From: Siphonodentalium dalli
Lineage: Eukaryota > Mollusca > Scaphopoda > Gadilida > Siphonodentaliidae
NCBI GenBank assembly: GCA_032622095.1
Contig: CP136066.1
Location: 109,949,319-110,013,318, forward strand
Length of the DNA: 64,000 nucleotides
Direction: 5' to 3'
The notes beneath the pieces are model-generated. The model had not been told where the DNA came from. It was given only the letters and a program-made list of their open reading frames with translations, and did not search any database. Shown here in pieces: positions 35,534 to 47,504 of this stretch (its first letter is position 1; each line of letters begins with the position of its first letter). A program made the position numbers and the translations under genes.

Positions 35534-37205
35534 GAGACCAACCCATATTTTTAAATTTTAAAAGCATCAATGATCATAACGCAAGTTGTGGTTGATGAAC
35601 AAAATTGACTATTCTGTCCTATATACATTGAATACTAACATTTATGATGCAAATTGGTTAATTGTTACTATTTTAACCACTGACATAATAGAATTATTGG
35701 ATTTTTATATCACAGATTTGACATCAAAATCGGCAAAATTTAACTTTTCAGGTTTGGACCATTTTTTCAAATAAATGAACTATATCTTTGGTATCAAAGG
35801 TGTTTATTGTTTCACTAGGGGATTTCCCGTCATTTTATGACGGGTAAATAAATGTCCTTTGTTACTTACTGGTATTCGCGTGCATGATCAGATTCTTATT
35901 TATATTAGAAATGGAATGGCTAATAGTATGCTTCTCTTGTCACGGCATGGCGGCGTGGGACACTGTATTTTACTAAGAAATGTATTGACCACCCCCGCTT
36001 CAGCAGGTATGCACGCATGGGCTGTAGCCAGTTTGCTCTAAGGCGGGTTCGTCATAATTGATGCGGTGAGCCCAGCAGATGGGTGGGTGTCCAATATCAT
36101 GGACGCCTCACACACCAACACCTTCAGAATTCCTTAGGACGAACAGTATGAATAATTAACTTTCTTTTCCCTATTTAAGTTATATAATCGAACCACTGCA
36201 CGGGTAGTTCGTGTGCGACATATTGATATACTTTGCAGGTATTGTCTAAGTGGATTAATGCCAATAGTTTAGTACGAAAGGTTCTGGTCCTCTGGACGCC
36301 TACCAATTCTTCAGTTCGAGGGTATTCAGGGCACAACATTAATATTTTAAATAGCACCCAGTTCTAACGATGATTGAACGTTCGACTCTACAACCCATGA
36401 AATTCCTCGACAAAAGCAACGCCCTTACTTATATTCACACTCAACATGATGGCAAATTAATTTTGCGTCCTTTTCCAATGTTATTGTAGAACGCTTGGAA
36501 GTTTCATCTGTACAGTAGCAAAGCAAGTGTGGGTTTGTGTGTGACCTCATATGACGTCATTTCGACAAAGTTTACGTCATAAGAAATAGTGTCTAATTGA
36601 GTGCAAATACGGCGTTTATTCTACCATGTTCGATCTCGTGCATTCGTTGACCAATCGGCGTGAGAGTTGGTGAGTCATCTTCTACGACACAATGTAGGCA
36701 GTGGTCCAAATTTGGGCTAAGTTGGACGCATGGTTGAAAAGTAATAAACGCGCCAAAAGCGTGACCGAGTTATACACACACATTGACACACACAGACGAC
36801 GGGTTTTGTATATAATATTCTGTCTTAAATATGTCAAACTGATGTGTTTTGTAGACAAAATAACTCAAGATGGCTTACAAAATGGAAACAAACAAACAAA
36901 ATTGATTTTCCTCATATATCCAACCATTATTCTCTGCTCGGAAAATGTAGCAAATTGTGACACTGTTGAATTGGTTATTAACCATGTTACTTTATCAACT
37001 TACAATTAAAATTAATGATATCTTCTGGTTGTCTCATATGAGATATGACAAATTCATTTTAAAGGAAGCAGTGTGGAATTTCGCCAAAAACGTCTCGGGC
37101 CATGTTTTGAACGGAACTGAGCGAGACCATATTATTTGGATACTGTCACACATTAGCATCAACATTGATTGACTTAATACATGGTTTATATCGAAATGGC
37201 AGTCA
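35534..37205. other. Non-coding stretch
   Basis: No gene is supported. A full CRE palindrome, TGACGTCA, lies at 36552-36559, with TTACGTCA close by. A short hairpin CCCGTCATTTTATGACGGG occurs near 35827-35845. The phrase CAGACGACGGG (36792-36802) resembles the ACGACGG tail phrase of the 161-bp-unit element at 45546. Confidence 0.4.
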
Positions 37206-37209
37206 GGGA

Positions 37210-39050
37210 GTGACTGTTGAGGTAGGGTGAATAGTTGTACTATGAGTGGCTATATGGTGATGGGGCCCACAGTGAGATGATAGGAATACGTGTATAAGGA
37301 GTGGTCATGTGCGAGGTGAATATGTATACATGGAGTGGCTATATGGTAATTGAAGTGGTGTGTGTGTAACCCAAATGTCGCTACACAGTTATCTGTGTTG
37401 TTTATGTATATATGGAGTGACTGTATGGTCATGTCTGGGATGCACATGTGTACCTTGGGTGGCTGTATTGTCATGGCTGGGGTATATGTATACATATGTT
37501 GGCTGTATGATCACGGGTGGGGTGTATTGACAAATAGGGTAATGTGTATAGGTGTACATGGAATGACTGTATGGTCATGATTGTTGAAGTGTATATGCAT
37601 ACCTGTACAGCTGGTTGGTCATTGGCTGGCGTGTGAGTATATATGAAGTGACATTGTGTTATGGATGTATATGGCATGTCTATGATTTTTTCTGTTACTG
37701 ATATATTGTCATTGGTGGGTGTATATGTATACAGGGAGTAGATGTGTGATCGCGGCTGGTGTTTATGAGTATACAGCGAGTGGCTGAATTGCCATGGGTG
37801 ATGTGTATAAGTAAATATGGAATTTACAAATGGCCATGTGTTAGGGGTATTGGTATATACATTCAATTGTAGGGTGTATATGTACACCTGGAGTGAATCT
37901 ATGGACAAGTGTGGGGTGTATACGTATATCGTGAGTGGCTATATGGCTATGTGTATGACAAATATGTATACAGGGAGTGACCATAGCCATATGGCCAATG
38001 GTGGAGTGATTATGTATCCAAGGTGTGACTGTGTGTCCACAACTGTGGTGTATGAGTTAACGGTGTATGGCTGAATTATCATGGGTAATCTGAAAATGCA
38101 AGTATGGAGTGCATGGATGGCCGTGTTTACAGGGTATAAGTATATATTGAAAGGCTGTATCACCACGGGTGTGGCGGTTAGGTAGATGTATACAGTGAAT
38201 GACCGTATGGCCAAATTGTGGAGTGAATAGGTATACACGGAGTAACTGTACGGTGATACATTTGATATCTGATTGTCATGGGTGAGGTGTATATTCAAGC
38301 CTTGAGTGTGTGAATGGCCGAGTGTGCGGGGTATTGGTATATTAGAAGGGCTGTATGGCCATTGGTGGGGTTTATATATATATAAATATATATATATATA
38401 TACTTGGAGTGACTCTATGGTTATGGGTGTGGTGTATATGTATATCTTTAATGGCTAAATGGCCATGTGTGTGGTATACTAGGTATACAGGGAATAACCT
38501 TGAGCCAATGGTGGAGTGAATAGGTATACAAGGAGTGATAGTGTGGTAATACATTTGGTGTACGATTGTCATGGGTGAGGTGTATATTCAAATCCGGAGT
38601 GTATGAATGCCGAGTGTGCGGGGTATTGGTATATATAGGACTGTGCCATAGGGCATGGGTTGTATATGCACACTTGGAATGAATATATGGTTATGTGTGT
38701 GGTGTATATGTATATATTGAGTGGCTATATGGCCATGGGTGTGGCGACTATGTATACATGGAGTGACTGTATGGCCAATGGTGGTGTGAACGGGTATGCA
38801 AAGTGTGACTGTATGTGGTGTATGCTTGTCATGGGTGAGGTTCGTATTCAAGTCTGGAGTGCATGAATGGCCGAGTGTGCAGTGTAATGGAATATACAGA
38901 AGGGTTTTGTGGCCATTGGCGATGTGTATACTATTTACACATGGAGTGACTCTGGTCAGGAGTGGGGTGTATATGTATAGCTTGAGTGGTTACATGGTCA
39001 TGGGTGTGGCCAATATGTATACACGCTCATTCTTTGGTCATGTCCTGACT
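37210..39050. repeat. Degenerate satellite-like block, larger copy
   Basis: About 1.8 kb in which phrases such as GGAGTGACTGTATGGTCATG, GGTGTATATGTATAC and GAGTGGCTATATGG recur every 30-60 bases with many variants. The same phrases appear inverted at 15985-17830. A (TA)n run sits near 38375-38402. Long frames on both strands come from the repeat. Confidence 0.85.
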
Positions 39051-39059
39051 CACCAGGCA

Positions 39060-40039
39060 TAAATAATTATAAGTCCAATAATCTTCATTGGAATCAGCTG
39101 AAAAAATGTAGTTTACCTGAAATATTTGTAATTTTGTAAATATGACCACATATTGTTAATTGGATTATTTTAGTGGGTTGTAGTTACCTAGGAACCATTG
39201 CTAAAGAGACAATGAATGTCTGTGCGATGAAAACCATATAACTATCGATTCCGTGGTAGTACACATAGTGTTAAGTATTTTCGCCAGGCGTTTAGTGATT
39301 TACAAAGTGTTATGACTACTGAAGATTTATGAAAAAAAATTAGGGTGGGTCCCTAGCAGTGGGTTACCACCTGCTATCCCTAGTAACTCTATATCCGTAT
39401 ACAATATACACTACCTAATGTGTGGGCAATGTTATATGTCATGTAGACTAACTTGGTGTGAGGTTTAGCCTCGACACGTCACCGAGAAGGCCTCAACATG
39501 TCACTGAGAAGAGTAAAAAACATACATTTTCTTGTTCGGGTAGTTGCATAGCAATGGTTGTTATGGACAACATGATATAAAATGATGTCACAACCATTGC
39601 ATGTTATCATACAACTAAATCTCCAATAAACTACTATAGTTTAAATGTTGTAAACCATCCCCATAACATACATTTTATTATTTCGGGTAGTTGCCTAGCA
39701 ACCGTTGCTGAGGAGAGTCCCATCTAGATGGGCCCTGTATCTGAAAATGATCAGTATGGTACAAGGAACATAATTATATGCCATGTTTCATGCTTTTATC
39801 ATAAGTTGTGTAATGTTGACACCAAGCGCCCGGACTAGTGTATAGTATAGAGTTAGATACTTATAGTGGGATCCCTTAAGGCTGAATCGTGGCTTTATTG
39901 ACTAAAGGATGACAGTTCAAATATATGATGCTCAGTTAAAGGGGACACTTTTTGGTAGGGGTGCCTTGGTTGGGGTCCCGTGTCGTGATAAAATCAGGTT
40001 TCCATGGCAACGGCATCATATATTTGAAGAAAACAAATT
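39060..40039. repeat. Repeat-derived block with X-box-like palindromes
   Basis: The phrase TAGTTGCCTAGCAACCGTTGC (39688-39708) and variants near 39183 and 39535 share the GTTRCC-N-RGYAAC form. GTTTCCATGGCAAC occurs at 39998-40011. Similar phrases in inverted form lie at 34.69 and 34.86 kb, so these are copies of one dispersed repeat. No gene. Confidence 0.55.
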
Positions 40040-40042
40040 AAT

Positions 40043-40727
40043 GAAAGGGTCAATGACACTGCAGCTCAACTTGGACAGGGGATAATTTCACGTGTTACAG
40101 TCAATGGAACGATTATGTATGTGGCAATTTGAAATGTCTAAGTACTAGATATCAACATGAAGAAATATATATAAAGTAAAATCCAATATGGCCGCTGGTG
40201 TTCATTTTTTCCAATGAAATTCAAAAACATTTGATAGATCTGGTAAATTAACATCAAGATAAATATGAAGTTTGGTGATGATCGGACGAGGGAAGTGGAC
40301 GGTAGTGTGTGCTAAATGATTTAGTAATGCAAAGAGCAAAATGGCTGCCGGTGGCATGTTTATAAAATGAAATTTGAAAAAATTAGATTACTCCCACCTT
40401 GTGGCCATCCCGAAAATCCATGTGAAGTTTAGTGATGATCGGACAAGTAGGGTGTCGTTAGTAGGGTGTACCAAAAGGATTTAGTCATACAAAGAGTAAA
40501 ATCCAAATGGCTGCTGGCGGCCATGTTTTTAACAAATTTCAGAAAATATTGATGACTCCCATCTGGATGTCACCTCGAAGATCCATATGAAGTTTGGTGA
40601 CGATCGGATGAGAGATGTGACCTGTTGGGTTTGCTAAAGGAATATGTTGACGAAAACACTGATGCACGGGGGGACGGCCAACCCATGGCAATATTATTGT
40701 TAAAATTTGACTTTTTCAAGTTGAGGT
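40043..40727 (+). mobile_element. 161-bp-unit transposon, short copy (3 units)
   Basis: It starts GAAAGGGTCAATGACACTG then CAGCTCAACTTGG, and ends CAAGTTGAGGT, inverted to the start. The flanks AAT (40040-40042) and AAC (40728-40730) nearly match. It contains three diverged units of about 160 bases, each with a KATGGCYGCYGG-like phrase and a following GATGATCGGACRA-like phrase. It is the short sister of 44279-45600. Confidence 0.75.
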
Positions 40728-41215
40728 AACAATTTATTGGAAATTAATAACTGCCATAAAAAGTATCTGATCCGAACTAGTAAAAGACTCGAATGACTAT
40801 TCAATAGAGAGCAATACTGTTTCAGCAATGTTAACATAATGTTAGCTGTGTGCTGGAACATTGTAAGCATTAATTTTGCAAGAACTGATATACATGTAAA
40901 CCTGTGGGCTTTCAGTTGATAATTTTGGGCCAAATATCCATCGCAAATTCCCCAACTCACAGCTTTCTCTAATATTGTGGCCTATTTACAGTTGATTGCT
41001 CCCTGCTTGGGTGCATGGCCTGCATACCGACACTGTATTCGCTGGTTATTGAATGTAACTGTTGTTCCAAATGGCTGCTCTCAATTTTCCAGCACACAGC
41101 TAACATTATGTTGAAATTATTGAAGCAGTGTTGCTCTCTAGTAAATAGTCCTTCGAGCCTTTTACTAGTTCAGATCATGTACTGTTTATGGTAATTATTC
41201 ATTTCCAATAATGTT
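40722..41215. repeat. Inverted repeat with arms of about 130 bp
   Basis: The left arm (about 40730-40852) and right arm (about 41088-41208) pair through TTATTGGAAATTAATAA, CTAGTAAAAGACTCGAA, AGAGAGCAA and ACATAATGTTAGCTGTGTGC. The spacer is about 235 bases. It sits directly against the right end of the 161-bp-unit transposon. Probably a foldback-type element, end sites unclear. Confidence 0.65.
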
Positions 41216-42289
41216 TTTATACTTGCGGAGAAACCCTCCTCGAAAACTCTCCCTTCTAAAATATGATTAAAGTCAACTTTGTGACATTTTTATTGTTATA
41301 TAATATGCTTGATGTGAACTCAGGTAGCATAGATTCTTTCAGGTGGTTTAACAATTAACTATATTTATATGTAGGTCCGTCTGGACTTTCCACTTCCTGA
41401 GATAGCTCAGGTGTGGAAACCCCTTAAGTCGGGTTTGATCGTGACTTTTGTATCTGTATAAACACAAGGCTCGTCAGATTGTCAACTGTAAGCTTTGGCT
41501 TTTTCAACTGTTCCCCAAATAGTTAATGTCATTGATATAGGAACTATATTTTATCTGGATATATGACCTCTCATCTTGGCACCCCCTCTAAAAAGTTTCC
41601 ACTATAACAAAGAAACAGTTATGTGCAGTATCGTGTTTGACCTCTCTCACTGGGGACTCCGTCCAAAAAGTGTCCATTATAACTACGCAACACATATGTG
41701 AAGTTACATGCTTTAGTTACTAAAGTCACAAAATTGCAGTTATTTTGGTCTTGATGGTAATGCATCGTGGCTTATGTACTGTCACAATTACAATAACGAG
41801 GTAATACTTAAAATTCAGATTAAAATGTGATTAAAATGTGCCATATACCAAATTGAACATGGTGATTGGACCCAATTTTTTTTGCATTATGATGGGTATT
41901 GACTTCCATGGCGAATGCACTAAGGGTATCAGAATATGAAACAACTGACAAACAAATTGCCCAAAATATCACATTTTCCCCAATAACCTTGACCTTGGCA
42001 ACTGACCTTGACCCTCTATGTCTCAGAGGCCCAGACCATTAATTAGTTAGTAATTATTTTTATTTTTATTCAATTATATGGTGCCGTTGTCATGGAAACC
42101 TGAATTTATAACGACATTGGACCCACCCCCACATGGGCACGTCCTCCAAAAAGTTTTCCCTATGACTAACCAACATATATTTGTATAAGTTTCATGTTTT
42201 AGTCAATAAATTCACAATTCAACCCATTTTGGAAAATGACCACACAATTTAGAGGCCTATATCTCAAGACTGCCTTATCGGTTGCAACA
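41216..42289. other. Non-coding, repeat-like with diverged internal units
   Basis: Phrases like CCTCYAAAAAGTTT and AACATATRTGTRAAGTT recur near 41590, 41670 and 42140, suggesting old tandem units. ACCTTGACC occurs at 41987-42020 (two sites), and GTTGTCATGGAAAC at 42086-42099. No gene. Confidence 0.45.
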
Positions 42290-42745
42290 ATAACACAGTT
42301 CTCATTGTAGCCTATATGCTCTAGATTATTTCCGAGTAAAGATAACATATTCAAATCTGATATACAAACTCAGTGGGTAGAAAATGTATGACCCGATATG
42401 AAAAAATAAAAATATTTTGGTCAATGACCTTGACCTTTGTATATGACATTGACCTCTAGATGTGAAATCTTCAGTGTCAAATGAAAGCCCACCAAGGTTA
42501 GCACCCCATATCAATGCCAACATAGAGTTACCGCATTAAACTTTCTTGATATAGACCATTATAGGCATATTTTTATACCGGCCAAAAACACTCTCCGTTG
42601 CCATGGAAACACACATTTTCCACACTATGCTACACTGCCCCAGTATGCCCCAGCACTGACATAAACTTCAGATTATGAGCTTTGTGAAAACCTTTGGTAG
42701 AATTTGCCCACCAAATTGGTACCATTTTTCATTTTTGGGGAGCCT
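42290..42745 (-). repeat. Dispersed repeat with X-box and TCAAGGTCA sites, copy 2
   Basis: Inverted counterpart of 33990-34450. It contains GACCTTGACC (42426-42435) and GTTGCCATGGAAAC (42597-42610), so both putative protein-binding sites have survived in both copies. Confidence 0.75.
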
Positions 42746-43904
42746 GGCTCATGGACTATATATATAAATCTCCGAAAACAAAAATTCTAAAGCATTAAAC
42801 GATTTGCTATATTTCCAGGGCATATATTTCATCTGATTTTGCTTTTTGCTGATATATACTTTTTCAAGAGAATCGAGGGTAATTTGTGAGAATATTTACG
42901 AGAATCTAGATTTGGATTCTCGCCGAAATATAAGCCCAGTGTGCCTGAAGTGTGCCTAAATGGCATAAATTGTACCGTGGTTCCCATGTTCGCCAAAGTG
43001 GCATAAATTTATTTCAGGATAATCATACTAATAGGCATTCATTTATATCACTGATATCAGGACAAAAAATAGCCATTTCCATTGCATGGAACAGAAAAGA
43101 GCGTTATTGTTTATCGGTGTTGTTTTTGGAAGTGGTGGTAGTTCAATTTTATACGTTTCGACCCCCAATAAGTATTTCCGAACAAATGAATTATTAACAA
43201 GCGTGACATGACATCATTGACGAAGATAATTAACACCGATCTACGAGAAGTAGCCAAATACCTTAAGGTAATTGACAGTCTTTCGGCTGCTATTATCTGA
43301 TTATTGATAATCTCATGTTGGTATCCTGCTTCTCTATAGGAATCATATTGCATTTCTAGAGTCGGGGAGCGAGTACACCGTGGAATGCTAAAGGTGAAGG
43401 TAACTGAAGAATGACCTTCACCTGATACATGCGACACGTTATTAAAGGATGACATCCCGTTTATTTGATTTGTACATAATATCTAAATGACTAAATTTAG
43501 CAATCGCAGAAAATGGCAACACGCCAACTACTAGAGTAACACAACAAAGGATTATTGAAATCTCCGATTATACAAATAAACTTCGCAGGTGCGGTGGATA
43601 TCTGCAGACCTGATCTTAACCATCGTGTTATCAACACAAAATAGACTATTATTTATCAAATGACATCGCCATCATAAATTAAATAAATGAAACAAGTCAA
43701 TACAAATTTCTCTGTCTGGACTGATAATAGGGATTTTAGGTGAAAATGTCATATTCAAGTACAATGTTTATAGTTAGTCTCATATGAAAGATTATGAATC
43801 GCAGATCACAAAACTTTTTACAGAACAAAAAAATTCCATCTAGTTTCCTAGTTATGGTTAATCGAAGGTCGAAAAACCACTGATATGTTTTGTCACGTGG
43901 GCCT
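42746..43904. other. Non-coding stretch
   Basis: No gene recognised. One AAAGAGCG motif is present at 43096-43103. Confidence 0.4.
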
Positions 43905-46330
43905 CAGTGCATTATGACTAAATAGGCTGAAGAGGAACGGCCCCAAAATGGGTGTTTTTGGGTACTTTTTCGGAATAAATTTTGCTTTAATTTTGCATAA
44001 CTTAACAAATATTTGACGGATTATGCTGAAATTTGGTACCATACCTTCGGGATAGATTTTCACATATGTCAAGGTTTTCGCGAACATCACACCATGTGAA
44101 CTTGCCTAATTTGCATATTATATATCTAGTTGCCGAGACTAATGAGCTGGAAATTTAATGTGAAAGCAAACAAATACCACAATAATGAATGTAATATGGG
44201 TCTATTTCGATGATAAGGGGGCATTTTTGATCTTTAAACAATAATTTGTCCATTATAATACCAAATTTATGTATGAATGAAAGTGTCAATGACACTGTAG
44301 CTCAACTTGGAAAGGGAATAATTTAATGTATTACAGTCAATGGAGCGATTATGAATGTGGAAAGTTGAATGTCTAATACTAGTTTATAGACATGAAGAGA
44401 AAAGTAAAATCCAAGATGGCTGCTGACGGCCATGTCTTCGGCCGAATGACCCCAAAATGATTGTATCTCATCCGCATGTCATCGTTAACATCCATGACAA
44501 ATTTTATGACGATCAGACTAAAGGTACGACCTGTAGCCCATGCTAAAGAATTTAGTCATACAAAGAGTAAAATCCAAGATGGCTGCTGGCGGCCATGCTT
44601 TTTGGACAAATGACCCCAAAATGACTCGTTCCCATCTACATGTCATTGCTAACATCCATGACAAATTTTATGATGATCAGACTAAAGGTACGACCTGTAG
44701 CCCGTGCTAAAGAATTTAGTCATACAAAGAGTAAAATCCAAGATGGCTGCAGCGGTCATGTTTTTTGGCCGAATGACCCAAAAATTAATCGTTCCCATCT
44801 ACATGTCAATATTAACATCCATGATAAATTTTATGATGATCAGACGAACAGTACGACCTGTAGCCTGTGCTAATGGATTGAATTTTGAAATCAAAGATGG
44901 CCACTGGCGGCCATGTTTTTCATCCAAATGACCCCAAAATGACTCGTTCCCATCTAGATTCCAATTTCAACAGCCACGAAAAATTTCATGATGATCAGAC
45001 TCAAGGTACGACCTGTAGTCCGTGCTAAAGGATTTAGTCATACAAAGAGTAAAATCCAAGATGGCTTCTGGTGGCCATGTTTTTTGGCCGAATGACCCCA
45101 AAATGACTCGTTCCCATCTACATGTCATTATTAACATTCATGACAAATTTTATGATGATCAGACTAAAGGTACGACCTGTAGCCTGTGCTAAAGGATTTA
45201 GTCATGCAAAGAGCAAAATCTAAGATGGCTGCCGGCGGTCATGTTTTTTGGCCAAATGACCCCAAAATTACTCGTTCCCATCTACATATCAATATTAACA
45301 TCCATGACAAATTTCATGACAATAAGACGAACGGTACAGCCTGTAGCCCGTGATAATGGATTGAATTTTGAAATCCAAGATGGCCACTGGCGGCCATGTT
45401 TTTTTCTCTCCGAATGACCCCAAAATGACTCGTTCCCATCTACATGTCAATGTCAACATCCAGGACAAATTTCATAATAATCGGACCAAAGGTACGAACT
45501 GTAGCCCGTGCTAAAGGAAATTGTTGACGCATCACGCACACACGGACGACGGATACCAAGCCATGGCAATAGCTCAAACTTTACAAAGTAAAGTTGAGCT
45601 AATAAGTAATAATAGATATGCAAATTAAGCCACGCCCACTTTTTCGCAATAAATTTTGCTTTAATTTTGCATAACTTAAAAAATATTTGACGGATTAAGC
45701 TGAAATTTGGTACATATCTTCGGGATAGATTTTCACATATGCCAAGGTCATCGCGAACATCACACCATGTGACCTTATCTAATTTGCATATTATATATCT
45801 AGTTACCGAGACTAATGAGCTGGAAATTTAATGTGAAAGCAAACAAATACCACAATAATGAATGTAATATGGGTCTATTTCGATGATAAGGGGTGATCTT
45901 TATTCTTTAAACAATAATTTGACCATTATAATACCAAATTTATGTATGAATAAGTAAAAATGGATATGCAAATTAGGCCACGCCCACTTTTTCACAATAA
46001 AGTTTGCTTTAAGTTTGCATAACTTAAAAAATATTTGACGGATTAAGCTGAAATTAGGTACATATCTTCGGGATAGATTTTCACATATGCCAAGGTCATC
46101 GCGAACATCACACCATGTGACATTATCTAATTTGCATCTAATTTGCATATTATATATCTAGTTACCGAGACTAATGAGATGGAAAATTAATGTGAAAGCA
46201 AACAAATACCATAATAATGAAGGTAATATGGGTCTATTTCGATGCAAAAAGGTCATTTATGATCTTTAACCAATAATTTGTCCATTATGATTATCATACC
46301 AAATTTATCTATGAATAATTAATAATAGAT
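43905..46330. repeat. Three tandem copies of a roughly 355-bp unit, split by an insertion
   Basis: Copies at about 43905-44278, 45604-45955 and 45956-46320 share AATAAATTTTGCTTTAATTT, ATATTTGACGGATTA, TTCGGGATAGATTTTCACAT, CGCGAACATCACACCATGTG and GTAATATGGGTCTATTTCGA. The element 44279-45600 lies exactly at the copy 1/copy 2 junction, so the uninterrupted copy 2/copy 3 junction serves as the empty site. Confidence 0.85.
44279..45600 (+). mobile_element. 161-bp-unit transposon, long copy (7 units), 3-bp TSD
   Basis: AAT flanks both edges (44276-44278 and 45601-45603), and the sister junction at about 45951-45956 reads GAATAAG without the insert. It starts GAAAGTGTCAATGACACTG, a small palindrome, then TAGCTCAACTTGG, and ends AAGTTGAGCT. 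Seven units start near 44403, 44568, 44731, 44887, 45049, 45208 and 45370 (spacing 156-165). Each has a YY1-like CAAGATGGCTGC variant and a conserved TTTYATGATGATCAGAC-like phrase. No transposase: a non-autonomous element expanded by internal tandem amplification. Confidence 0.85.
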
Positions 46331-47300
46331 ATGCAAATTAGGCCAAGAAACAACTACATGTACATGTATAGTTAGGTTTACTATATGCTAATAGTATCAG
46401 GAGACTTTTGAACCATTTTCAGAGACATTGATAAAAACCAATGACATTTATGAGTTATACCTACTTGTAGTCTATGCTTATGAACTATGGAACAATATGG
46501 TTTACATATAATAGTGCTGTGTTTAATTAATAATTAATCAACTATATTGAATAATCATGACAGCCCTACCATTTGAAGTTTATTTGGAAAAAAATTCTGT
46601 CTGGCTGACAGATATAAGTAAACCATGAAGAGACGCTCGCCATCTCTGGTTCAACCATTTTCCTGCCCATTGGCAGTTATTGTACTTGCATATGTTCTGC
46701 CCCGTAAATTCTTCAAACATCCCATTGGGCCCAAAAACATCTCCCACCAGACCTCAGCGACTGGGTCCACTGCCGTGAGGCCAACCAACCCAGCCCAAAG
46801 GCAGTGTATACTCCGCACGAGGCCTGGTGCCCGGCTGGTGGGACCAGCATAGTATGTAATATAATTGGTGTGTCGTGACATGGCCTGTCGACTGATAAAA
46901 CATTGGATCTCGCTTCCATCAACCTCTCGATATATAAAAGTCATATCTTCAAAATTTGAAAACAATAGCCAATAATATTTAGTGTGATTTTAAATGATAA
47001 TTTCTTCATATTTGACAGGATTGTGTAAAAGATGTAGCTGAAGGCACTGGAAATTAATTATTCATTTAACGCAGTGAATTATTTGGCCTGGAATATAAAG
47101 CTGGGATTATACTGAAATAATTACATTCACTTCATTCTCTATAGACGTACAAGTATTTTGTCATTGATTTATAAAATGCTATCAAATGTATTTAAGTAGG
47201 ATAATTACAGAAGGTCAGAAGTGAACTTACAAAGTTCCAAATATTAAAAATTTAATGATATTTCCAGCTTAAATGCACTGTGATGTAATTATAAATAATG
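46331..47300. other. Non-coding stretch
   Basis: Nothing recognised. The frames near 46625-46965 overlap on both strands without a domain. Confidence 0.4.
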
Positions 47301-47301
47301 A

Positions 47302-47411
47302 TCTTTGTTTCCTAATGTAATAACACAGTTTAAAGGCATCATGTGGAATACAAAATGTTTGTGATTCGGTATGATGCCTTTAAACTGTGTTATTACATTA
47401 GGAAACAAAGA
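47302..47411. repeat. Perfect hairpin, 41-bp arms, 28-base loop
   Basis: 47302-47342 and 47371-47411 are exact reverse complements over all 41 bases (outer end TCTTTGTTTCCTAATG, inner end AAAGGCATCAT). The perfect pairing suggests recent formation or selection on the fold. It could be a tiny MITE or a long precursor-like RNA hairpin. No Pol III boxes were seen. Confidence 0.9.
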
Positions 47412-47504
47412 CTATTTCCAAGTTAAGTGTAAAAGTACATGTAACTGTTAGAGCATATGTTAGGATACAATAATTTATATGCATGTGGCAGGATAATGAG
47501 CGTA

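Noticed and set aside
37250-39062. Overlapping frames of 65-145 codons on both strands
   Set aside because: Both strands are open together because the satellite phrase lacks stops in several frames; there is no domain or codon bias.
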